From assembly GCA_028822675.1 (NCBI GenBank), contig JAPKDE010000183.1, forward strand, positions 1 to 5,230: a stretch of 5,230 bases of DNA, read 5' to 3'. The notes beneath the pieces are model-generated. The model had not been told where the DNA came from, did not search any database, and was given only the letters and a program-made list of their open reading frames with translations. The position numbers were made by a program, and so were the translations under genes. The stretch is from Dehalococcoidia bacterium (GTDB taxonomy: Bacteria > Chloroflexota > Dehalococcoidia > UBA3495). Shown piece after piece: positions 1-5,230 of this stretch (within the stretch, counting starts at the first letter, position 1; each line of letters starts with the position of its first letter).

Positions 1-5
1 TAAAT

Positions 6-38
6 AAAAAGGGGCACGGCGATTGCCGTGCCCTTTTT
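6..38. terminator. Bidirectional intrinsic terminator after the GMC oxidoreductase gene
   Basis: A perfect 9-bp GC-rich stem (GGGCACGGC at 12-20 and GCCGTGCCC at 25-33) closes a GATT loop. A T5 run (34-38) follows on the + strand, and an A5 run (6-10) becomes a U-tract on the - strand. It lies about 30 bp beyond the stop codon of the leftward gene that ends at 70, so it most likely ends that operon. The U-tracts on both sides mean it could also stop a rightward gene entering from beyond the left edge. Confidence 0.9.
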
Positions 39-69
39 GTTGGCTAACTTTGGGCATTGCGAAGGCCGC

Positions 70-1620
70 TTAGCGTCCCTCTCTGATCCAGTCCGCTACC
101 CGTTCGGCGATCATGATGGTCGTCGCGTTGGTGTTGGCGCGTATAACGTCAGGCATGACCGAGGCGTCTACGACTCTTAGGCCTTCAAGACCATGAACGT
201 GACCGTACTGGCTGACCACGGCCATCGGGTCACTGCTTGGCCCCATCTTGCAGGTGCCTGAGACGTGATGTTGGGTATAGCAGTTGGTCATAATCCAACG
301 GTCCAACAGAGCGTCGTCGGCCAGCTCTTCATTGGTGGGGTTCAGTTGCTCAACAACGTGCTCCGCAAAGATTGGCTGTTCCGCTACCTGGCCCGCCATG
401 CGCATGGCACCGCGCATCCGTGCCCGATCTGAGTCATCTGAAAACAAATCGTAATTCAGGAACGGCTGCTCGTGCGGGTCAGTGGAGTTGAGGGTCAACT
501 CGCCGGCCGAGATGGCATTCTGCAGGCCAACGCTCAGGCCAAAATGGAACGTGTCGCCCTCGTAGACCACGCTGGCCGGGCGGTGTTCGCTACTCATCAG
601 AGTGGGCGTCATTTGGAAATCGCCCCTGGTTGGCGATCCGGGCAGGCTAAAGCGCAGACCCACCTGCAGGCTGGGCGTATCGATGTCTGGCGGTTCGCCT
701 TCTCCCTTGAATAGCATGTAGGCCGCTGGGTGATCCCGTAGGTTCTTGCCCACACCTGGCAGGTCCTTGACCACGTTGATGCCCAGTGACTCCAGTTCTT
801 TCGCGGGACCAACGCCGGACAGCAGCAGTACCTGGGGCGAGCCGATGGCACCGCTGGAGATGATGATTTCGCTGCCTTCTACATTGAAGACCTCGCCACC
901 GCTCTCGCACTCAACCCCTACGGCGCGGTTGGCCTCAAAGAGCACTCGTCTGGTGGAAACTCCACCGCGCACGGTGATGTTCAGCCGATGGCGCGCCAGG
1001 TTCAGGTAGGTCAAGGCTGTGCTCATGCGGACCCCGTCAATGTTGTTCAGGGGACGCGCGGCCACGCCGGTGGAGTCGGGGTTATTCTGATCCGAATCCT
1101 CCGGGAATCCCACGTTCAAGCAGGCTTGGTAGAAGGCCTCGGCAACTGGGATCCAATCCTCCCTCTTGAAGCGTCTAACGGGGAGTGGGCCTTCATTTCC
1201 GTGAAAATCGTCGCCGGGGAAATCCCAGTCGTTTTCCATCTTGCGGAAGTAGGGCAGGATCTTGGTGTAGGCCCATTCGTCGTTGCCCCACTGGGCCCAC
1301 TGGTCATAGTCTTCAGGCAGGCCACGAAACACTACCTGGCCGTTGACCGCGCTGGAGCCGCCGGTTGCCTTGCCTCTGGGGATGATGATGGGTTCTGTTT
1401 GCAGCGGGGTTGCGGTGGCACGATAGTCCCAACTGTGGGGACCGTAGGCAGAGCGCCAGACGTTGTACCCCTTTTTGAGGTCCTCTGGCAGATGTTCAAA
1501 GTCGGGGTAATCGGGCCCTGCTTCCAACAGCAAAATAGTCTTGTCTGGGTCTTCAGATAGCCTGGTCGCTAGCACACAACCGGCGGAACCGGCGCCAACG
1601 ATAATATAGTCGTATTTCAT
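70..1620 (-). CDS. GMC-family FAD-dependent oxidoreductase (choline/alcohol dehydrogenase-like)
   Basis: This 516-residue protein is a complete glucose-methanol-choline oxidoreductase, a flavoenzyme that oxidises an alcohol to an aldehyde or ketone. The N-terminal Rossmann motif GAGSAG (residues 9-14), followed by an acidic LLEAG strand end (31-35), binds the ADP part of FAD. The first GMC signature (RGKATGGSSAVNG, 82-94) and the second (GAIGSPQVLLLSGVG, 257-271) are both intact. Near the C-terminus HHVSGTCKMG (451-460) carries the likely catalytic His452, and ANTNATTIMIAE (495-506) carries the partner Asn498, the His/Asn pair typical of choline dehydrogenase-like members. The length is normal for the family. 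No signal peptide or membrane segment is visible, so it is probably cytoplasmic, unlike membrane-linked PQQ enzymes. The ATG start follows a strong purine-rich ribosome site. The gene lies 106 bp after an Fe-ADH-fold gene on the same strand, and the two may act on one substrate. The substrate (choline, aliphatic alcohol, polyethylene glycol or other) and the electron acceptor (oxygen or a dehydrogenase acceptor) cannot be read from the sequence. Confidence 0.95.
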   Translation of the reverse strand: MKYDYIIVGAGSAGCVLATRLSEDPDKTILLLEAGPDYPDFEHLPEDLKKGYNVWRSAYGPHSWDYRATATPLQTEPIIIPRGKATGGSSAVNGQVVFRGLPEDYDQWAQWGNDEWAYTKILPYFRKMENDWDFPGDDFHGNEGPLPVRRFKREDWIPVAEAFYQACLNVGFPEDSDQNNPDSTGVAARPLNNIDGVRMSTALTYLNLARHRLNITVRGGVSTRRVLFEANRAVGVECESGGEVFNVEGSEIIISSGAIGSPQVLLLSGVGPAKELESLGINVVKDLPGVGKNLRDHPAAYMLFKGEGEPPDIDTPSLQVGLRFSLPGSPTRGDFQMTPTLMSSEHRPASVVYEGDTFHFGLSVGLQNAISAGELTLNSTDPHEQPFLNYDLFSDDSDRARMRGAMRMAGQVAEQPIFAEHVVEQLNPTNEELADDALLDRWIMTNCYTQHHVSGTCKMGPSSDPMAVVSQYGHVHGLEGLRVVDASVMPDVIRANTNATTIMIAERVADWIREGR

Positions 1621-1623
1621 ACA

Positions 1624-1631
1624 CCCTCCCT
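1624..1631 (-). promoter_or_regulatory. Ribosome binding site of the GMC oxidoreductase
   Basis: On the - strand AGGGAGGG stands just before the ATG. The GGAGG core is separated from the start codon by only four bases (GTGT), which is tight but the match is strong. It supports the ATG at 1620 as the true start and shows that the gene can be translated independently of its upstream neighbour. Confidence 0.75.
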
Positions 1632-1694
1632 AGCATGTTCTTCCCGTATTCCGGGGGAATTGGGGTCATCTTTCGTTCTGCCCCAACCGTTGCA

Positions 1695-1717
1695 CCGGCC
1701 TGTAAATTGCGGGCCGG
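1695..1717 (-). other. GC-rich hairpin between the two oxidoreductase genes
   Basis: CCGGCC (1695-1700) pairs with GGCCGG (1712-1717). The stem can continue through G-U and G-C pairs to a five-base AAATT loop. It lies about ten bases past the stop codon of the leftward Fe-ADH-fold gene and upstream of the GMC gene. No U-tract follows on either strand, so it is not a standard intrinsic terminator. It could instead protect an upstream mRNA end or reduce readthrough. Its function is unproven. Confidence 0.4.
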
Positions 1718-1726
1718 ATAGTTCTG

Positions 1727-2926
1727 TTACTTGACCGTTTCTAAAATTCCCTTGAGATCAGTCACGCTCTGGATCTTGCGTACGTTGCGGTGGAGACCAA
1801 AGTCCGTCATGGCGTCAGCGGCGATGATGTCGATGCCTTCTTCAGAAACGCCCACTTCGCTCAGCCGCACGGGCAGGCCCAAGTCCTTGTAAAAGGTTTC
1901 AATGGCATCAGCGGCGGCAGCGGCGGCTTGTCGGTCGTCCATGCCTTCTTTCTTAACGCCCATTGCCAGGGCAAAACGGGCCTGACCGGCAGCGTTGGCC
2001 TCGGCGTTGAACCGCATACCGGGAGCGGTCAGGATGGAGTAGGCATCACCGTGGCCGCATTCGGCATAACGGGTGTCCAGCGAGTGAGCCAGAGCGGTGA
2101 CCACTCCAAGCGCGCTACCGCCTGCTCCGGCGTCAGTGGCCCGGTTATAGAGAAACGCTGCCGCGCACAGGTTTACTCGCACGGTTGGGTCGTCAGGTTG
2201 GATATTCACCAGCGGCAGGTTATCCAACAGCAAACGGAGTGCTTCCAAAAGGTCACTCTCCGCCAAGGGGTTGAGTTTGGTGCGCTGTAGTGACGAGGCC
2301 ACACTGCTGAAACAACCGGCGGTGGCGTTCAGACACAGCCAGGGCGAAGCCGTGAGCAACGCTTGGTCATCCCAGACCACCGAAACCGGACGGGTCTTGG
2401 GATCAAATAGCTCAAGTCGGTGGCCGGTCTCCGGGTCGATCAAAGCCGTGCCCGCTCGGGTCATGGCCGTGGTCGCCGTTGTTAGGACGTTGAAGATTGG
2501 CAGCTTGGGGGCCATCAACCTGGGGCTGACTGGGGGTTTGCCCTCGGGGTATTGGGTGCACAGTTCTTGGGCCGTCCCCTTCTCCGCCAGCAAAATGACC
2601 ATACCGCGAGCCGTGACCATTGCGCTGCCCCCGCCGAGCGCCACGATGCCGTCGGCGTCAACCTCTCGCGCTGCGGCAACGCCCTCCAGAACGGAAGTCA
2701 CCGGAGAGCCGGTCTGGCCGCCGGAAAACACTCCGGCAACCCGCTCACCCAGAGACTCTTTCACACGTTCAACAAGATTAGTATTGTTTAGGATGGACTT
2801 GCCACAAACCACCAAGACCCGCTTTGACCGGAGTCGGTCAACCTCGTCCACCAATTTGCTGATGGCGTCCGGCCCGGCGTGCACCCGCACTGGGTAGCTG
2901 ACAAATCTAAATGCGTCTGCGGCCAA
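1727..2926 (-). CDS. Divergent iron-type alcohol dehydrogenase/maleylacetate reductase-fold protein with an eroded metal site
   Basis: The 399-residue product has the two-domain layout and length of group III (iron-type) alcohol dehydrogenases. An N-terminal NAD(P)-binding part carries the strand RVLVVCG (36-42) and the GGGS turn (98-101). A helical C-terminal half ends in the family-like NVRKIQSVTDLKGIL (381-395). The opening FRFVSYPVRVHAGPDAI (6-22) recalls maleylacetate reductases. Key positions depart from the family. GGGSxxDxAK reads GGGSAMVTAR, so the Asp is Val104. The PTTAGTGSE-type loop reads TTATTAMTR (149-157). The DALTH metal motif reads FSSVA (206-210). The first His of HALAH is Thr277. 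His281 and His292 (in GHGDA) remain. By my alignment three of four metal ligands are lost, so catalysis may be metal-free, altered or absent. The frame is open throughout, so this is not a decayed gene. The first Met inside the protein is residue 103, so a TTG start at 2926 with a GGGAG site is the best choice. It is probably the first gene of an operon with the GMC oxidoreductase. Confidence 0.85.
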   Translation of the reverse strand: MAADAFRFVSYPVRVHAGPDAISKLVDEVDRLRSKRVLVVCGKSILNNTNLVERVKESLGERVAGVFSGGQTGSPVTSVLEGVAAAREVDADGIVALGGGSAMVTARGMVILLAEKGTAQELCTQYPEGKPPVSPRLMAPKLPIFNVLTTATTAMTRAGTALIDPETGHRLELFDPKTRPVSVVWDDQALLTASPWLCLNATAGCFSSVASSLQRTKLNPLAESDLLEALRLLLDNLPLVNIQPDDPTVRVNLCAAAFLYNRATDAGAGGSALGVVTALAHSLDTRYAECGHGDAYSILTAPGMRFNAEANAAGQARFALAMGVKKEGMDDRQAAAAAADAIETFYKDLGLPVRLSEVGVSEEGIDIIAADAMTDFGLHRNVRKIQSVTDLKGILETVK

Positions 2927-2931
2927 AATAT

Positions 2932-2938
2932 CTCTCCC
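2932..2938 (-). promoter_or_regulatory. Ribosome binding site deciding the TTG start of the Fe-ADH-fold gene
   Basis: On the - strand GGGAGAG precedes the TTG codon at 2926-2924, with seven bases between GGGAG and the start. No ATG or GTG occurs in frame between this point and the upstream in-frame stop at 2966-2968, so this site is the main reason for accepting a TTG start. Confidence 0.65.
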
Positions 2939-2986
2939 AATCTGATAGTCGCGTTTATCCGCGTTTTAAGTTCCAAGGCTGAGGCA

Positions 2987-3015
2987 GTGACTAATGTTGC
3001 CATTGGAGTTATGTT
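2987..3015 (+). promoter_or_regulatory. Possible sigma-70-type promoter for the HEPN-like/mtaB pair
   Basis: GTGACT (2987-2992, four of six matches to TTGACA) and TATGTT (3010-3015) are 17 bp apart in the intergenic region, upstream of the rightward gene pair. Transcription would begin near 3022, inside the inverted repeat at 3016-3031. The match is modest and was found by eye, so this is a weak call. Confidence 0.3.
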
Positions 3016-3031
3016 TTGGCAACCGTGCCAA
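3016..3031. promoter_or_regulatory. Inverted repeat, candidate operator in the divergent intergenic region
   Basis: TTGGCA and TGCCAA form a perfect 6-bp inverted repeat around the spacer ACCG (16 bp in all). It sits about 90 bp upstream of the leftward Fe-ADH-fold gene and 20 bp before the ATG at 3051 of the rightward gene. Short palindromes of this kind are typical binding sites for dimeric repressors or activators, but no regulator gene is in the window. It might equally fold as a small hairpin in the leader mRNA. Confidence 0.35.
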
Positions 3032-3050
3032 TACACGTGGGTCATTGGTT

Positions 3051-3554
3051 ATGCACAGTGGTAAACTCAATCCTGAAATGATGCCAGAGTTAAGTAAAAA
3101 AGACGAAATCCGTCTGGTGCGCTACCGAGGCCAAAGCCTGCGCCTACTGCAGGATGCCATGGATGAGATACGCACAGGCCGCTGGAATCGCTGTGAGGAG
3201 CTGCTGTGGGGCAGCCTAACCCTGGCAGTGAAGGGCGTTGCCTTGGGCCGGGGCCGGGAGTTGGACGGATTAAAGGACATTGAGGAATTCGCCCTCGAAG
3301 TTGGCCAGGAGAACAATGACCGGCGAATTCGAGAGTCGTTCATGAAACTACGATCGTTTGGCGAAACGGCCGAGTTGGTCAATGAGTCACGTATTCGCGC
3401 TGATCATTTGGTCGCAACGCTGGAAGATGTCACCGGAGCGGTGGAAAAACTCTGGGACCTGGCATCCGGCGGCGATCTCCTCAGCAAGTTGCTGCGCGGC
3501 GAACTAGATGGTCCAGACGAACTTGAAGAGATGGAAGGCGGTTCTATTAGATGA
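3051..3554 (+). CDS. Small all-helical protein, PaREP1/HEPN-like
   Basis: From the ATG at 3051 the product has 167 residues, is rich in Glu, Arg and Leu, and appears almost wholly alpha-helical. The arrangement resembles PaREP1/HEPN proteins: a first helix (RYRGQSLRLLQDAMDEIRTG, 24-43), then RCEELLWGSLTLAVKGVALG (47-66) matching the family's pattern of a helix with a buried Trp and Ala/Lys-rich face, a GLKDIEEFALEVG segment (73-85), and a last helix HLVATLEDVTGAVEKLWDLA (119-138). An acidic tail closes the protein. HEPN proteins often bind RNA or nucleotides, but no function is established here. R114-IRAD-H119 fits the loose RX4-6H RNase pattern, possibly by chance. There is no signal peptide or membrane segment. 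The start is uncertain: the frame is open from an ATG at 2994, but the first 19 residues look non-coding and overlap a possible promoter; ATGs at 3078 and 3081 are also possible. The stop overlaps the mtaB start as ATGA, implying translational coupling. Confidence 0.75.
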   Translation: MHSGKLNPEMMPELSKKDEIRLVRYRGQSLRLLQDAMDEIRTGRWNRCEELLWGSLTLAVKGVALGRGRELDGLKDIEEFALEVGQENNDRRIRESFMKLRSFGETAELVNESRIRADHLVATLEDVTGAVEKLWDLASGGDLLSKLLRGELDGPDELEEMEGGSIR

Positions 3555-4894
3555 ACGTGGCCGAGCGCGAGTTGATTAACGTGGATGGGCGTGGGCAGAT
3601 GAGTTCGGGGCCGACTGTCGCCATCCACACCCACGGCTGCAAGCTGAACCAGTCCGACAGCGAGGTTCTGGCACGGCAGTTTCAAGAAGCCGGGTTCACA
3701 CTGATCAAGTCGTCTTCCCAGGCGGATGTGGTGGTCTTGAATTCCTGCACTGTCACAGCCAATTCCGACTCCAAAGCCCGCCAGTACCTGCGCCGCACCC
3801 GCCGCGCCAACCCAAACTCTCTGGTGGTGGCCACCGGCTGCTACGCCCAGCGGGCATTTGACGAACTGTCGGCGATGGAAGCCGTCTCCCTGGTTTTAGA
3901 CAATCGGCACAAGGACAGCTTGGTCGCCACTGTTGCAGCCAAACTAAACATGGCTCCAATACCCGTCCTAAGCCAAGCCCCAGAAAACGTGCCTGCGGCA
4001 CCGCTGGAGTTGGTGCGAAGCCGGGCTATGGTCAAGATCCAAGAAGGGTGTGACCAGGTCTGCGCCTACTGCATCGTCCCCAAAGTAAGGGGACGAGAAA
4101 GAAGCATTCCGCCGGAAGAAATTATCGCCGAGATTAATTTTCGTTCGGGGATCGGCTGCCGCGAAGCTGTGCTCACCGGCACTCAACTGGGCACCTACGG
4201 CTTTGATCTACCAGACATCAATTTACAATCGCTGATCCAACGCGTACTGTCAGAGACGACGATTGACCGACTGAGGGTGTCTTCACTGCAAGCGCAGGAA
4301 ATCACGCCGGAATTGTTGGAGTTGTGGAGCGACCCTCGCCTCTGCGCCCATTTTCACATCCCACTACAGAGCGGCAGCGACTCTGTTTTGGAATCCATGC
4401 GTCGACGCTATGACACGGCCCAGTTCGCGGAGACGGTACGGCTGGTACAAAAGACCATCCCCAACGCCGGTATCACCACAGATGTGATTGTGGGCTTCCC
4501 TGGTGAGGGCGTGAGAGAGTTTGCCGAGAGTTACAGCTTTGCGGAGTCCGTAGGGTTCAGCGACATGCACGTGTTCCCATACTCGATAAGACCGGGAACC
4601 ACAGCCGCGCATCTGACGGATCAGGTGGCAGACGGTATTAAGAAGGAACGCACCGGGGAGATGCTGGAGCTGGCCGCCACGACGATGCGGGAGTTCCGGC
4701 TCAAGTCAGTAGGACAGACCAGGCCGGTGTTGTGGAAACCTGGTCGCCCGGCCAAAGGTGCGGTACCCGCCGAAGGATGGAGCGGACTCACCGACAATTA
4801 CCTGAAAGTGCGGACGACAAACGACAGCAACTTAGGCAATGAGATAACGGAAGTGCGGTTGACCGGCTTAAACGGAGATTGGCTTCTAGCCTAA
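3551..4894 (+). CDS. mtaB: tRNA (t6A37) C2-methylthiotransferase MtaB
   Basis: This 447-residue radical-SAM enzyme adds a methylthio group to N6-threonylcarbamoyladenosine at position 37 of ANN-decoding tRNAs, giving ms2t6A, which strengthens codon pairing. The N-terminal UPF0004 domain supplies three cluster ligands: Cys30 (in THGCKLNQSDSE), Cys66 (NSCTVT) and Cys97 (ATGCYAQ). The radical-SAM CX3CX2C motif is Cys167, Cys171 and Cys174, followed by GTQLGTYGFD (210-219), IPLQSGSDSVL (270-280) and TTDVIVGFPGE (309-319). A C-terminal TRAM-like RNA-binding region spans roughly 385-447. GCKLNQ and the LGTYG motif favour MtaB over MiaB (GQNVNSYG) and RimO. All six cluster cysteines are present, so the enzyme should be active in the cytoplasm. 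The ATG at 3551 overlaps the upstream stop by 4 bp. A second ATG at 3599 (residue 17) would bring the start closer to the usual MtaB N-terminus, and neither has a strong ribosome site. Confidence 0.95.
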   Translation: MNVAERELINVDGRGQMSSGPTVAIHTHGCKLNQSDSEVLARQFQEAGFTLIKSSSQADVVVLNSCTVTANSDSKARQYLRRTRRANPNSLVVATGCYAQRAFDELSAMEAVSLVLDNRHKDSLVATVAAKLNMAPIPVLSQAPENVPAAPLELVRSRAMVKIQEGCDQVCAYCIVPKVRGRERSIPPEEIIAEINFRSGIGCREAVLTGTQLGTYGFDLPDINLQSLIQRVLSETTIDRLRVSSLQAQEITPELLELWSDPRLCAHFHIPLQSGSDSVLESMRRRYDTAQFAETVRLVQKTIPNAGITTDVIVGFPGEGVREFAESYSFAESVGFSDMHVFPYSIRPGTTAAHLTDQVADGIKKERTGEMLELAATTMREFRLKSVGQTRPVLWKPGRPAKGAVPAEGWSGLTDNYLKVRTTNDSNLGNEITEVRLTGLNGDWLLA

Positions 4895-4908
4895 GTCATC
4901 TAGCAGAT

Positions 4909-4924
4909 AAGACGCAAACGTCTT
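4909..4924 (+). other. Small hairpin downstream of mtaB
   Basis: AAGACG (4909-4914) pairs with CGTCTT (4919-4924) around a CAAA loop, 14 bases after the mtaB stop. Only one more T follows before CGCGG, so it is a weak structure rather than a full terminator. It may help stabilise the mRNA end in front of the strong terminator 30 bp further on. Confidence 0.3.
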
Positions 4925-4956
4925 TCGCGGACTCCTTAATGGCGACAGCCAAATAA

Positions 4957-4985
4957 AAAACTGGGACCAAATTGGTCCCAGTTTT
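4957..4985. terminator. Bidirectional intrinsic terminator between mtaB and the MBL-fold gene
   Basis: CTGGGACC (4961-4968) and GGTCCCAG (4974-4981) form a perfect stem with an AAATT loop, flanked by AAAA (4957-4960) and TTTT (4982-4985) that extend the pairing. The + strand then reads TTTTCTTT and the - strand TTTTTTATTT, so it can terminate both the rightward mtaB and the leftward hydrolase gene, which converge here. Confidence 0.93.
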
Positions 4986-4996
4986 CTTTGATTAGC

Positions 4997-5230
4997 CTAA
5001 AGATCTACGGGTCTGAGGTAGCCCATCTCACCGCGGCGTTCCAGATATCCTGATTTGATATCGTGACCGTGGGAGAAGACCAAAAGCCAGCCCTGCTGCT
5101 CTGCCTGGGTCAACAAATCCCGCTTCTGCTCCAGGGTTTTCTCCGGGGAGCTGTCAAAAGCGGAGATTGCCACCAGGTTCAAATGGTGCGCCGTGGGGAC
5201 GATGTCTCCCAGGAATACCACCCTCTCGCC
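4997..5230 (-). CDS. MBL-fold metallo-hydrolase, C-terminal part (runs off the right edge)
   Basis: Only the last 77 codons are in the window. The frame is open to the edge and ends in TAG at 4997-4999. The visible part begins GERVVFLGDIVPTAHHL, where the Asp of the FLGD motif matches the bridging metal ligand of metallo-beta-lactamase-fold hydrolases. It continues with a helix (PEKTLEQKRDLLTQAEQQG) and LLVFSHGHD, which matches the last metal-binding His strand of the fold. It then ends in a short tail, GEMGYLRPVDL. This is the usual C-terminal layout of broad-specificity MBL-fold hydrolases (lactonase or glyoxalase II-like); the N-terminal HxHxDH motif would lie outside the window. The substrate cannot be judged. 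A GTG at 5221 is an internal Val codon, not a start. Confidence 0.85.
   Translation of the reverse strand, partial: GERVVFLGDIVPTAHHLNLVAISAFDSSPEKTLEQKRDLLTQAEQQGWLLVFSHGHDIKSGYLERRGEMGYLRPVDL

Noticed and set aside
39..69. Spacer between the left terminator and the GMC stop codon
   Set aside because: I see no gene or signal in these 31 bases.
988..1560. A 190-codon open frame on the + strand, antisense to the GMC gene
   Set aside because: The composition is unlike any family I recognise, and it lies wholly inside a gene whose motifs are intact on the other strand. Long antisense frames are expected in G+C-rich coding DNA.
1648..1660. ATTCC-GGG-GGAAT inverted repeat upstream of the GMC gene
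   Set aside because: A five-base stem with a three-base loop is easily produced by chance, and it is neither followed by a U-tract nor linked to a promoter.
1621..1726. A separate promoter for the GMC gene (TTTACA is present on the - strand)
   Set aside because: No acceptable -10 box stands at 16-18 bp from it, so cotranscription with the upstream gene is the simpler reading.
2271..2897. A 208-codon open frame on the + strand, antisense to the Fe-ADH-fold gene
   Set aside because: It is rich in Ser, Thr, Pro and Arg with no recognisable domain, which is typical of a shadow frame opposite a real gene.
3753..4186. Overlapping short frames on the - strand inside mtaB
   Set aside because: They have no recognisable content, and the + strand carries conserved MtaB motifs across the whole interval.
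1..5230. CRISPR arrays, tRNA or rRNA genes, insertion sequences, phage genes or toxin-antitoxin cassettes
   Set aside because: No repeated spacer pattern, cloverleaf, transposase or terminal repeat was found by eye. The HEPN-like gene has a superficial toxin-like look, but its partner is a full-length housekeeping enzyme and not a small antitoxin.

Overview
This 5.2 kb stretch is bacterial chromosomal DNA with moderately high G+C and tightly packed genes. It has no mobile element, CRISPR array or stable RNA gene that I can see. The organism cannot be fixed from the sequence alone. A PaREP1/HEPN-like helical protein, the GCKLNQSDSE form of MtaB and two unusual oxidoreductases make a free-living Chloroflexota lineage (Dehalococcoidia/SAR202-like) my best guess, but this is an impression from family knowledge and not a demonstrated placement.

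The left half (about 1-2930) is read leftwards. A divergent iron-type alcohol dehydrogenase/maleylacetate reductase-fold protein (2926 to 1727, TTG start) is followed after a 106 bp gap by a GMC-family FAD oxidoreductase (1620 to 70). The unit closes with a strong hairpin terminator at 12-38. The two genes probably form a catabolic operon for an alcohol or a related hydroxylated compound. The GMC protein has intact FAD-binding and catalytic motifs. The Fe-ADH-fold protein appears to have lost three of the four metal ligands of its family, so its chemistry is uncertain.

A short divergent control region (2927-3050) separates this unit from the rightward one. It contains a perfect 6-4-6 inverted repeat (3016-3031), just downstream of a possible sigma-70-type promoter for the rightward genes.

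The right half is read rightwards. A small all-helical protein resembling PaREP1/HEPN proteins (about 3051-3554) overlaps by 4 bp (ATGA) with mtaB (3551-4894). MtaB is the radical-SAM methylthiotransferase that makes ms2t6A37 in tRNA. The pair is very likely cotranscribed and translationally coupled. Beyond it lies a strong bidirectional terminator (4957-4985), shared with a convergent gene. That gene encodes the C-terminal end of a metallo-beta-lactamase-fold hydrolase and runs off the right edge.

No gene-free stretch is longer than about 125 bp. Most of the window is ordinary metabolism and tRNA modification. The points most worth a second look are the eroded metal site of the Fe-ADH-fold protein, the coupled HEPN-like/mtaB pair, and the inverted repeat in the divergent promoter region.
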